Shown here: piece after piece, positions 1-10,871 of the stretch
Layout: each line of letters begins with the position of its first letter
Numbering within the stretch: the stretch's first letter is position 1
Assembly (NCBI GenBank): GCA_050084515.1
Contig: CM114274.1
Coordinates: 19,964,001-20,028,000, forward strand
Source: Blasia pusilla
Lineage: Eukaryota > Marchantiophyta > Marchantiopsida > Blasiales
Length of the DNA stretch: 64,000 bases
Direction of reading: 5' to 3'
Notes under the pieces: generated by a model
What the model saw: the letters and a program-made list of their open reading frames with translations, nothing else
Database searches by the model: none
Told to the model about the DNA's origin: nothing
Translations under genes and position numbers: made by a program

Positions 1-506
1 TAAAAATAGGTGTCGATGATATTTTTAAAAATTATACTTAAAATTGTAAAATATATTTAATTTCAAATTTTAAGTAGAATTTCCACTTTATAAATCTTGA
101 AAGAGTAAGAAAATTACCTTTAGATAATATCCATCTCCCCTAAATAATCTCATTCCTCCCTAAAAGTTCCAACAATAATTATTCTTCCCCTTCCACTCTT
201 CCCACCAAAATCACATTAACTAAAAAATATCTTAATTAATTTTAATTAAGGAAATCATTTTCCTTTTCCATTCAAACTCATTTTCATTGACCAATATCAC
301 ATGAAAAATAATACGATTAATTTTAAGAAGAATCACATCATTCATTTCAAATTTTAAATATGATTCTTATTTTCTAAAATCTTAGAAGAGTAATAACATT
401 TCACTCTTCTAAGTAACTAGTTAGCATGCCTGTGCTAGGCACGGAAAGAGGAATTTTTGTAAGAAAATATTAGAAAAAAGAATGAAATAAAAAAATGGAC
501 ATTCTT
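1..506. other. AT-rich non-coding stretch
   Basis: Strongly AT-rich sequence with many short poly-A and poly-T tracts and no open frame of useful length. I see no gene, RNA or recognisable element in it. Confidence 0.5.
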
Positions 507-905
507 TTTTAACCCACTCCTCACATTCATAAAATCACCACTAAACCACTCCCCCCATAAATATAACCCCCATCAATCAATCTAAATCCCACTACTTCCT
601 ACAATAATTATTACTAAGTTTTAACCCACTCCTCACATATATAAAATCACCACTAAACCACTCTCTTATAAATATAACCCACACCAGATACATTAAATTA
701 TTGCTAAATCACTCTCCCATAAATATAACCCCCACCAATCAAATTAAATCCCATTACTTCCTACAATAATTATTACTAAGTTTTCATCCATTCCTCACAT
801 ATATAAAATCACCTCTAAATCACTCTCCCATAAATATAACTCCCACTAATCAAATTAAACCCCACTACTTCCTACAATCATTATTACCCAAAGATTTTCA
901 TTTCT
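507..905. repeat. Degenerate tandem repeat, about three units
   Basis: Three successive units (about 507-618, 619-780 and 781-905) share the same ordered landmarks: a CCCACTCCTCACAT-like start, TAAAATCACC, CACTC..CCATAAATATAAC, CCCAC.AATCAA and CTTCCTACAAT.ATTATTAC. The middle unit is longer because its CACTCTCCCATAAATATAACCC segment is itself repeated. This is non-coding and AT-rich, and its origin is unknown. Confidence 0.75.
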
Positions 906-2079
906 TCTCAAACCCATAGTAAGTAAGATGAATATATCAAGAAAAAATAACAACATGTTACTATTTTGTCTTATTGTGGTTGCTATCTTGTCTTATTATA
1001 CTTGTGGGGTTGCGCATTATAGTATAATACTCCATTCAAATTTAAATGATTTCCTAACCCTCTAAATAATTTTAGCTTTCCTTGAATTTTAATGTATCCC
1101 TTCTTTATTAAAATATATTTTCCCTTTTCATCACATGTGAATTAAGACACAAATTTCTTAACAAAAATTATTTATCAAAATTAATCTATTTTATTAATAT
1201 TTAATCATCCATTCTGATACTAAATAAATTATTAATTACTAAAATTTTATTTTTCTATTACATTCAAATCCCTACAGGTTTTCTCTACCTAGTCTATTTC
1301 TACCCATCTAATGTGGTCCAAGTAGTCAAATTCAAGCATATTATCTATTATTATTATTTGAAAGTTAAGATTAATGTATAAATAATAAAGATTCCTTTAT
1401 TTTTAAGAATAATTATTGTCCTATTAGTGTCATATTAGCCTTTCATTTTTCCCAAAAGAAGACTAATTTTCCCCTCAAAAGTAAACTTTAAATTTTATTT
1501 GTATGAACCTTGAAAAAATAATTTTAAATTTTCAAATGAGGAAAGATTTTAAAAAACAAAAGAGACTCTAGAAAATTTCATCAGGGAAGATGTAAGAATT
1601 TGAGTTAATTATACATATATAATTAATATGAAAACCTTATCATTCTTGTTTTCTATTTAGTATATGATAAAATTTAAAAATTCATGAATTTCAGGGACAA
1701 ATTTGATGGTGGTCTTCAAATTTTCTCAATTAGTAAATTAATTACATATTTCTAAAGTAATATGTACTTTCCCTTCCAAAGTTAACTTGAAATTAAAACT
1801 TTTAGTTTTTTTTCTAAATATTCTAATAATATTTTTAATTTATAAAATGAAAAAATAAAATCATAATTAGAAAGAAGTAAAAAAAATTGGGATTCTTTTT
1901 TTTTTTAAAATAATTTTTAAAAAAAAACTTGTTTTCTATTCAAATCTTAGCTTGAAATAGGGAAAATTAAGCTAAAATTGAACACCTGGCAGACGTTCAC
2001 GAGGAGCTTATGAGCGAGGGCTAACGCCCTTAATAGTGTGATTTGAATGCCCCCTCCCCTAACCGTCCATGTATCCTTC
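906..2079. other. AT-rich intergenic sequence
   Basis: Very AT-rich with long A and T runs. I can support no coding region here. The composition becomes more balanced at about 1985, where the methyltransferase-bearing retroelement relic begins to be recognisable on the minus strand. Confidence 0.5.
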
Positions 2080-2199
2080 CCCTAAAATCTCATGTGCCAA
2101 CTTACCATTCTCTCCAAATCTAACTCTTCATGCCATAAAGCCCTGTCTCATCATGTTGACTTGTGTATGGGTTGTGGCTTAACTCGTACACATCTTGGT

Positions 2200-2860
2200 T
2201 TATGTGTTCTCAGTGATGGACCACCTAAAATCATACTCTTGCAACAACAATGCCCAAGTGGAGAATATGAGGTAGAGTCTAGGCACTCTCCATACTGATC
2301 CTTGATGGTCGGTGCTGAGTCTCAACCATATACCAAAAAAAGTGGAAATTGGAATGTGTGATCGATGGTCCACACGATGGTTGGGCACTCTCCCTTAAAA
2401 ACATTTTACATGCTCCCTTGTTCTAGAAACTAGTATTTGTCACTACAAGCGCTTGTCCCTCATCATCCCAATGTCTCAATACCACTCGAGGTGTGAACTT
2501 GCTCTAATCAATATACAACAAGAATATTTGCCCTCTAATAGTTGCCCTAAAAATCGATGTCAATGCTAACATATCCTTGAACTCTTAAAAATCTCAATCT
2601 TAATCATCTCCCCATTGCCATTCATGATCCACTCTTGTCAACAAGGTTAATGGTCTCACAAGTACGCCAAACTCTTTGAAGTATTGTTGGTATTAGTTTT
2701 CTAATATCATGAATACATAAACTTGACTCACATCTGTAGGGCACGGAATATGTGCAATCACCTCAAAATTTGTCTTTTGCACTCCCAAACCATAGTGGTA
2801 AATAGTATGACCTAGATACTTAACCTAAAAGTAGAATCTATACTTGTAGCAATGTTGGAG
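2200..2860 (-). pseudogene. Reverse transcriptase/RNase H relic of retroelement copy 1
   Basis: Minus-strand peptides in changing frames follow the Ty3/gypsy RT-RNase H order. First comes a KYLGHTI-like block followed by a GLGVQK segment and IPCPTD. Then come a ..YFKEFGVLVRPLTLLTR.. block, the HEWQWGDD block and a FLLYID block. At 2200-2388 there is STDHQGS followed by WALLLQEYDF, typical of the RNase H end. Several in-frame stops interrupt it. The catalytic YxDD half of RT is absent, so only the C-terminal part of RT survives. I infer a Ty3/gypsy-type pol from the block order. Confidence 0.75.
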
Positions 2861-2992
2861 ACGTTGCTCTCGACTTGCCTATGTGGTTGATCATTGCCTA
2901 GGATAATGTCTCATTGTTCGAAAAATTATCGTGACGTCCAAGATACTATGAGATATCCAATATGCAAGATGCTCAATACTTCCGCAAATGTG

Positions 2993-3560
2993 CTACAACA
3001 CCTCTTGCATCACCAAGTTTATCCACCATAACCTAGGAAAATATGTTGGCAAGCCCACATCCACATCATCCAACAAGATTGCAGGCCCAACCCAAGATTG
3101 GGCTTGATGCACGCTTGCCACCACACATAAATGAGAGTCACCCACCAAAGGCACATTCCCTAGGATGAAAGCCATAGAGTGCTTTTGATGCTCCTTGAGA
3201 TATCGCAATACCCACAACATCTCCTAGAACATACATGACCACAAGTGATGCAATCCTTGACCCCGTTTCACCATAGAGTGTCCCTAACATGGCCACCCTA
3301 TAATAACCAAGTGGATGGGCCCTATTGAACTCAACTCAAGTTTCCCCAACAAGAAGATGTTTGTTGGGCGCGACCTCTAATACTCACAATACGCCAACAT
3401 TAGCAACAACTCTAGACATCGGCCCACCAAGTAGGATACATGATGCAATGAGACGCGTTGGGGGATCTCATCTCTCTCCATGTACAAGTATTGTTGCATA
3501 TGAATTTTGCCTATGGAAGCCCCGCCAAACTTGTGCTCATCCTATGAAATAGATTGAGCA
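2993..3560 (-). pseudogene. C5-cytosine DNA methyltransferase relic, copy 1
   Basis: Minus-strand reading gives a damaged motif I (VLNLFHRMSTSLAG, where DLFGG is expected). It continues, after a frameshift, with MQQYLYMERDE (motif II region, acidic residue after the strand). Motif IV follows as IIGWPC with the catalytic Cys codon at 3287-3289, but the next codon, expected to be Gln, is TAG. Then come FILGNVPLVGD (motif VI, Glu of ENV changed to Gly) and LPTYFPRLWWINL (target-recognition side, motif VIII-like). The C-terminal motifs IX and X are missing. With at least three stops and mutated motifs I and VI, it cannot encode an active enzyme. The order I-IV-VI is conventional, not the circular permutation of plant DRM enzymes. 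Confidence 0.8.
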
Positions 3561-3939
3561 CTTGTATCCCCTCCTCTAGATACTATCACACAATACATGT
3601 GGTATCTGGAACCAATCTTAAGGGACTTGCCATACCTCTATTATCAACTGCCTCACTCGTAGATGCAAAGGCCCTACTTCAAGCCTAAAAAATGTGTTGA
3701 TCCACACTCCGCTCTAATACTCACTCGGGCCCACCATCCACACAAGATGTCATGCCAATTAGCACCATCTACACAACACGGTCCTCAATACTTGAAGCAT
3801 CCTCCACCATTGGTTAGTCCTCCCACAAAACCCCAACATAACTCACTACCAAGCAATTTGCTGCACCACTTGCCATTATGCCCTACTACATACCACTAAC
3901 ACCTCCAATGACACGCCTTGGAAAAAATAAAAACAAAAC

Positions 3940-4310
3940 CAACACTTTACTGCCATACTAGCTAATAGGAGGTCAACTCCTCCCAGTAGTCCAATGTGAA
4001 CCCCATGGGATACAATACAATATCACCAACCAAAACGTCATAAAACTCAATGTCAGTCAGCACCCCTTGAGCCCTCACCATCAAACCATTTATAGGATGC
4101 TTTAGATACACCCTCACCATCAACTCTTGCTACATCATGAAGTACGATGCACTAGAACCATCATGGGTTATTTGAATTTTAAATGGCCACCTCTCCAACT
4201 TGGATTACCACAATTCCAAACCTAGAACTACCACACGACTCAACATCAAGGATTAGGCTCAAGAGTCAAGAATCACATGCTCCAGTCAATACACCACGCA
4301 TTTGAGAGCC
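3940..4310 (-). pseudogene. Retropepsin-like protease relic, copy 1
   Basis: On the minus strand a GACDS segment near 4280 corresponds to the DSG region of copy 2. It is followed, after frameshifts, by a clear block at about 3980-4060 reading TDIEFYDVLVG, then IVLYPMGFTLDYWEEL, the C-terminal part of an aspartic protease domain. This second block is deleted in copy 2, so the two copies complement one another for recognising the domain. The DSG-to-flap part is badly scrambled. I infer that this is the polyprotein protease that precedes the methyltransferase. Confidence 0.6.
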
Positions 4311-5150
4311 CAACCAAATAACCATCCATGTGTTATCCAACATGATAACACTAGGGGTAGCCAATGCTTGCTTGATTGGTGGTTATGCGGGAAACCCTTC
4401 CATCCAAGCTACTACTACTTGCCATGAGCCCCTTGACTCCATTGACATTGACGACTCTACACTCATCCTTCTACTAGGAGATACCATTGCATCTTGGAAA
4501 AACTCAAAAACATATGCAACCACACCACGAATCTCACTTAAAATGGTTTCCAATTTGACTTAGCTAGCCCAACACCAAATATCACCATGTCCATAGCAAG
4601 AAGCAAAGATGCAATGCAAACCACCATCTTCGCCCTCAAAATCGTAATAGATTAGAGCTCCATCGAGCCGACGAGCCCTCAATAAGGCTTCGCATCTCAC
4701 TAATGCAACTCATGTCTCACTCATTTAAACGCATTTTCATCCGCAACGTGATTCCACTAAATTCTAATATTCCTCTGTCATGCCATTGGCAAGAGCTTTT
4801 CTTCGAGTAAGGATTGACCTTCTAGCTACGACAGTCGTTGATGCAAGATTGACTTCTCTAATAAGTTTTCCTATTTATTATAGAATCACTATATACACTC
4901 TCTATTCTCTTATGATACAAATCACGAATGGTAGTGCCGAGGCAATCGCTTCTTCATAAAATCTAATCCCGAAATTCCTAATTATTAAGTCTTTGTAAAC
5001 TACTTTACGCTTTGTACACAAGAAAAATTGCACAAATAGTATTAAATCCTACTTTAGTAGGCCTATTTACATCCAATGATTGCTAGATAAGGACACACAA
5101 AGAATAATCCCAAGTCCTTCCGGACGTGACGATAGGAAGTATCACTAGAG

Positions 5151-8100
5151 CTGGTGATTGCATAACCTGGTTCAAAAATGACTCTCCAAAGTATTATACT
5201 AGATAATGAGTAAACGAGTGTCTATCTACAAAGAGGACCTTTATGTAGTACGTATGGGTTAAGGAGAGGGAAATTGAGTACAATATGTACTCCACCTCTT
5301 TCCATGATTAACGGAAATCCTCTATCCTCCTCTCTAGCTCTTCCCCTACATAAATTTAGATCACAAGTAATCGCTACACACATTCCCTCGGATTTGTGGA
5401 AGATAAGTTTCCTCGATTCAGCCTAAATTCAATAATCTTTTACTCCTCAAGAATGGGTCATGGTGGAGTTGCTCTCTCAAGAGGGGTATTCGACTCTCAT
5501 TGGAAAAGAATGATAAGGGGAACTCTTAAAAGATAACAAATCTCTCCAAATAATCATCTTGATCCATACATATCATACTCTCAAAATTTTTTGAAGAATG
5601 GATCATGGCCAAGTCGCTCTCCTAAGATGGATAATCCACTCTCATTGTAAGAGCAAACAAGCCTAATGCCATCCACTCAAAAATGACAAGATAAATTTGA
5701 GAAATGAAGTTCAATGTGATGAACCCTTGAAGGTCCCTTCTGTTTATATACTCACAAAGGATTAACAAGAGTACAAAATGAGGCTAATCTTATTTTGTGC
5801 TACATGGCTTCCTCTCAAGGCTTAGCCAATCCCATTTTCACACAAGTAGATTACTTTTTATCTCCTCCTAAAATATCCTCATAAATCCCTTTTATATCCT
5901 CCCTACTACCCCAACTATCCTAGCCTTTACTTCTTCATCAATCAAGACTACTTTAGTTTTATTTTCGTTAATACACCAACCAGTTATTGTGTTTTTATAT
6001 TTCTCATGTCTCATTTATTAGCTCTTTTTCTGTGAGAAAATAGAAAGTGATAGAATCATTGAAATCTTTACAAAACTTAGAGATATAAAGTGGCCTAGTC
6101 CGTCCGTGCCCTCACAGAAGAGATTCGATGGAACTTGAACATGGAGATAAGTCGACATACGAGAATGCGCTACTGTTGTGGCTCTCGACTATTTCACTAC
6201 TCGGGAAACTAGGGTTTTTAACCTATTTTTCTTCGTATCAGGATGCGGATCCCGGCCCATACCCTAATGCAATATAGGGTTAGATAATCCTAGTAACGCT
6301 ACTCCAGAAACCACGTATGTCATATTACTATGACTATTTCGACGTCTAAGTCGGAACCATCAATCTAGGCTTCTCCTCATACAAGGGGGCTGATTGAATT
6401 AATGGTGCTCAGAGAAGTGGATGTTGAGAATCCAACGTTTCCTAAAGTTGGGCCCGTACAAATGAGGCATTATTAACATGTTTAAACATGAAATTTTATT
6501 TTTCTGAGCTAATTTACTTAATATTAAAAAAAATCTCGCTAACACTTATAAGAGTGGAATATACATGGTGGATCAATTTACCACATGACATCGCATTGGT
6601 ATATCTTTTATTATGAGGGTTGTCACAGATCCCCTCCATCTACTTAAAAAGGATCCTAACTAGTTAGATCTTGGGGTGTCCTCGATCCACTAAACAAGAT
6701 TAGTAGAACATTGTGAGCTGATGCTCAAATCAAATCATTTGGATGCCCCTACCAAAAGAACAATCATGGGGAGCAATGCCGTGACTTTCAATTAGAGAAG
6801 TTGCTATAACAAGTAATTGAATACATCCTATTATAAAGGGCATAAGACAAATGACCTCCTTAGGGATAAATTTATGTTGTGCATAATGATAGACTTTAAT
6901 CACCCTAACCTAAACTATTAAGATATTATAAATCTTTGACATTAGGAAATATCACTCTTAAAATTTGGGTTGAAATATTTTAGAATTGAAGAATATCTAT
7001 ATTTCTAATTTTCTTCTGAAATATTTTTGGTATGTTCAAATCAATTGATGAATCCCTTGATGATTTTTTAATACTTTAAAATCTGACGATGAATGGTTTC
7101 TATGGTATGGGGTGTGATGTAATATTATTACGAAAATTTTCTAATACTATGAAAGGTATCATCTCGTCTACGTGGTGCTAGTCTCTAGTTACCATTATTT
7201 TCCCCATAATCATTCAAGAAATTTTGCAAAGCTTCTTTTTTTAACATCCCTACTATTTTCCCCAAATAGAATTTAGGCTATAACCTTGCTCCATCTTCAA
7301 ATGTGTCACCTAAACTCGTTTCAAGTAAATATTGCTCAATAAATTTTTCCCTAAGTATGTGAGTATAGTAAGTATATACTTCTAGCAACCGCCATTGTGG
7401 AGTTCGTGATGCGATTGATGCAGCTCACTCTCGTCTCATTTCAGATCTCTCCTCTGCGAATATGCAGCACCACAATTTTCGGCACTTGCACACTGCACTA
7501 CAACCCCAACACCCCCGAGAGATTCATCTACACTCACAGATCGGGTACCCGAGGTTCTGACCCGTGATTGCTAATCTTACCGCAATATCGCCTACAATGT
7601 ATTGTGAGCTCTCCGCACCGTCCGATAAGTAGTCTGCCCTGGTTTTGAGTTTTTTTAACTCCGTATGTTTGGATCTTCGGAGAAGACTAATACAATTGGG
7701 AGACTAACACAATAAATACGGAAAGGAGTAATAATGGAGCTATAAGAAGAATAGATTGATAATAGTTATTTCCATGTTAATTCTAACTGTCAAAAAATTT
7801 CTATCCAAGGGTTGAGAACTCTGCAAAATAACTTGCATTCTGTAACCTCTACACTCAGAATCGAGTATTGTAGGGGCCGTAAATATCTACAAAATTCATG
7901 TATTAAAATCATGATCATTTAATAAATGAAAATGATTTTAAAAACACTATGGTAATATGATGTCAATAAAAAATTATAATAATTGAGCTAAATTATTTTT
8001 GGGTGAAATGATTATTTTTGCGGTCTCGCTAATATTTCTTGTTTCTTTGTAGATTTACATGATTAGAAATGCACCATCTAGATTGATTAATTAAAATTTT

Positions 8101-8879
8101 GGGGGAAAAAATTTATCCCAAAAGAATACTCCTAAGAAGATGTTGTGGGTAACGAGATGAGCACAAGGAAAATAATCAACACTAAAGTAGGGAAATAAGA
8201 GAAAAACTAACAATAAGATAAAGAGTGATTTAGAGGAGGAGACATAAGTTTATGGTTTGCATAAGGCATGGGAGTCATTATCAATTTATGTAAAAGGGGA
8301 CTTATAAGATCTTTGAGTTATGCACAAACATCAAATTAAAATAGGAGTGATTCAAATTGCACACTTATGGAGCATCGTTCTAAGTTGGGGTCAGTTAAAT
8401 AGATCATTTTTTCCCTAGCCACATGTTATACAATCAATTATGAAAAAGCACAATGCAATCCTTTGATTGTAGATTTCATTAGTACATCAAAAATAGGAAA
8501 TCATTATCATATGTGATTTCAAAAAATCCAAATATGAAAAAAAGGTAGAAATAAATTGAACCAAAGGCTCATAAGTATTAAGACTTGAAAATAGTTTCTA
8601 GATTGATAGGAGCCTAATTCCTTTTTTTCTAAATCCTATATGATTCAAAAGGGGGGGAGGGAGGAGGAGGAATAAGGGTCAAGGACACATAAACTTGTTC
8701 ATTTCATTTAAGTTTCACAAAGTTATAGCATGTACCTTTCAACATGTTTATACATTTTATTACTAAAGTAAATTTCATCTTTCTTTTCATGTTCATAAAT
8801 AATTACTTTTAAATTATATTATTGCTTGGGAGAATTTTCTTACAATCTAAGCTTTCTTCCCTTTTTATTCATTTCAATT
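5151..8879. other. Unassigned intergenic sequence, probably old transposon debris
   Basis: No gene is supportable. The part up to about 6500 may hold the leader or LTR of the minus-strand retroelement copy 1, but no TG...CA ends or target-site duplication could be assigned. The stretch 7380-7640 is less AT-rich but has no open frame or recognisable motif. From about 8300 the minus strand may continue the copia relic described next, though too degraded to assign. Confidence 0.4.
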
Positions 8880-10120
8880 AATTTTTTCTCATGTATGATT
8901 TTCAAGAAAAATTGTAACCCAATATGCTTTGTCAAGTTTTTTAGTTCAAATTAAATTTGTAAGGTAATTATATTTTTTATTCTTTGCGTTAATTTCCTGT
9001 TGCTACAAGTCATAATCAAATCATCAATAGAGATGATAATCAAAACCTCACATTTTTTAACCTTTAATAAATACAGTAAAGAATATGAAAAACCAACTTA
9101 AAATGCAAGGGTATTTAGGAATTAAATGATTTTATTATATAAAAAATTTGAACTTGTTTGAATCCTTAAAAAATCTTTCCTCAAGTTGCTTATCAAAGAA
9201 GGACATATTGTTGAGCATATCTCTACATATCTATATATGCATAACCTTAGATGCATCATATTATGTATATATATAGATATGGAGAATAACATGGTTTGGA
9301 CTAGATCCCTGACTACCAATCTGGCTTTGAATGTGTTGACATTGTCATTTGAGTTTCTCTTTACCTTAATTATACGTTACATACCCACGTCTACTTACCT
9401 TCCATAAGATCAACCAACTCCCTTGTTTGTTACTTTTCCATCGTGATGACATCTTAATCCATAGTTTGAATCCAATCTATTGCCTCTTCAAGAATGTTTA
9501 CTTCCTGCACCTTAAAGATCTTCACCATGAATATATATAGTGTGTAATCAAGAAATCATCTTATGTGAATCTTTACATTTGATGTCTCATTTGTCTAATG
9601 TTCTAAAGGTAAAAGTTGAATAAGGACTTGGGTACTCTAATCCATCACCTCTAGAAACATCTAATTAAGGATATTTCACTTAATTTAGTTCATTATCTCA
9701 ATCTTCCTAACCATGGACTATGAAACTTTTGAGAGTTTATTATCTCTCTTGGCCCTCCATTTTTATCTTTTGATGATGATACTCAATTTTTCATCCCTTC
9801 CTAGGTTGTCATTAGGCATTGTCACAACTTAAACCACACATGATTGATCATGCCAAGATTACATTTCATCAAAAGTCGCATCTTTGCTACCACAAACTAC
9901 CAAGTGGAATGATTATAACACCCATAACCTTTACAATCTATAGCATACCCCAAGAATATACATCTTTGTGATTTTCAAGCTAACTTATGAAGCTTCTCAT
10001 CTATGATATGAGTAAAATATATCAAATGAAATGTTTTTCAAAATAACCTTGGACATAGTATTTTCCCAAACATCTTGTTTGGATTAGAGGATTGTTCTCT
10101 AAAGATCTCCAAGTGAGAGA
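8880..10120 (-). mobile_element. Degenerate Ty1/copia retrotransposon fragment
   Basis: On the minus strand the end of a copia integrase is readable at about 10000-9880: KSQRCIFLGYAIDCKGYG, the conserved block that ends the copia integrase region. It is followed by a WIRVPKSLF segment (about 9620). Next comes EEAIDWIQTMD..VITMEK..TRELVDL, the typical start of the copia RT (about 9490-9410). A damaged YVDD box follows, reading SIDDLIMTCSN (about 9050-9000), then a LKN..KHIGLQFFLKI segment. An AT-rich repeat with a short inverted repeat (about 9225-9290) interrupts RT. Many stops show that it is dead. No LTRs were identified. Confidence 0.65.
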
Positions 10121-10871
10121 ATTAAGTAACCGTACCATCTTACGACGCGCATCAATTGCATCAAGAGCCTCTACATCAATCTTGCAATCTTGCAACCTCC
10201 GACAATAAGGCCGCGATAACTTAATCTAATTGAAGTTGGACTAGGACTTTCCTCCACCAACTGAGAGGACGAGCTCATACTTTAGTAAGAAGCGAACTCT
10301 TGCTTTAGTAAAATACATGCATAACTTAAGCTAAACACTCGTTCATTTCAACCCAAACCGGGGGAGACTAGTTTGAGACGCATAATGTGGATGTCCATGT
10401 CCTTAAGTTCATCTTTCCTTGAAGCTGTATTGTAATTTCATCGGAAGAAGACTACCATCTTTTAGGGTGTATTTATTTCAATCAGTGTGCTAATCTTCTT
10501 CTATTCAATACCATCTTCACTTGCTAAGAGTGGCACACGCTGTCATGGCCCAAAATGGCCGATGATATTCAGAGATTCCCAAATCAAATCAAAGCTCATT
10601 TCAACTTTCTGACCAATGAGGCAGAAAAAACACTCACCAAAACTCTTTTTATTTACAAAGAATGTGATTTTTCTGCTGGATGATAGGATCTTGTGCTGCA
10701 AGGCGCATGCTTCTTCTCATTGGCAAACCAGTGCAAATCAGCTGGAGGAAATGGGAGAGTCGCTTACAAATTGTTACAAAAGGGCCCATTGTGCAACAAG
10801 TTCACTATTTCACCGCTATTGAGAGTGTTGTGTATTCTAAACCTTCAAAATTTCCTAATCTGCATATCAAT
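10121..10871. other. Intergenic, 3' side of the PPR gene
   Basis: No coding potential supported. The part from about 10500 to 10871 probably includes the 3' UTR of the minus-strand PPR gene, whose stop codon is at 10872-10874. Confidence 0.5.

Larger units (their letters stand above)
2080..5150 (-). mobile_element. Degenerate retroelement with captured DNA methyltransferase, copy 1
   Basis: Read on the minus strand, this region gives in order a retropepsin-like segment (about 4310-3940), a C5-cytosine methyltransferase segment (about 3560-2993), a Ty3/gypsy-type reverse transcriptase thumb and connection (about 2860-2600) and an RNase H end (about 2520-2200). A trace of the gag-region sequence shared with copies 2 and 3 (the GACGTCC..GGACTT block) lies near 5110-5140. 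All domains are broken by stops and frameshifts, so the copy is dead. The methyltransferase lies between protease and RT in one transcriptional direction, which shows that it belonged to the polyprotein. The end of the methyltransferase and the start of RT are missing, apparently through a deletion. No LTR ends were identified. Confidence 0.8.

Noticed and set aside
507-905. CRISPR-like array
   Set aside because: Units are long (110-160 bp), diverged and lack regular short repeats with unique spacers; the genome is eukaryotic.
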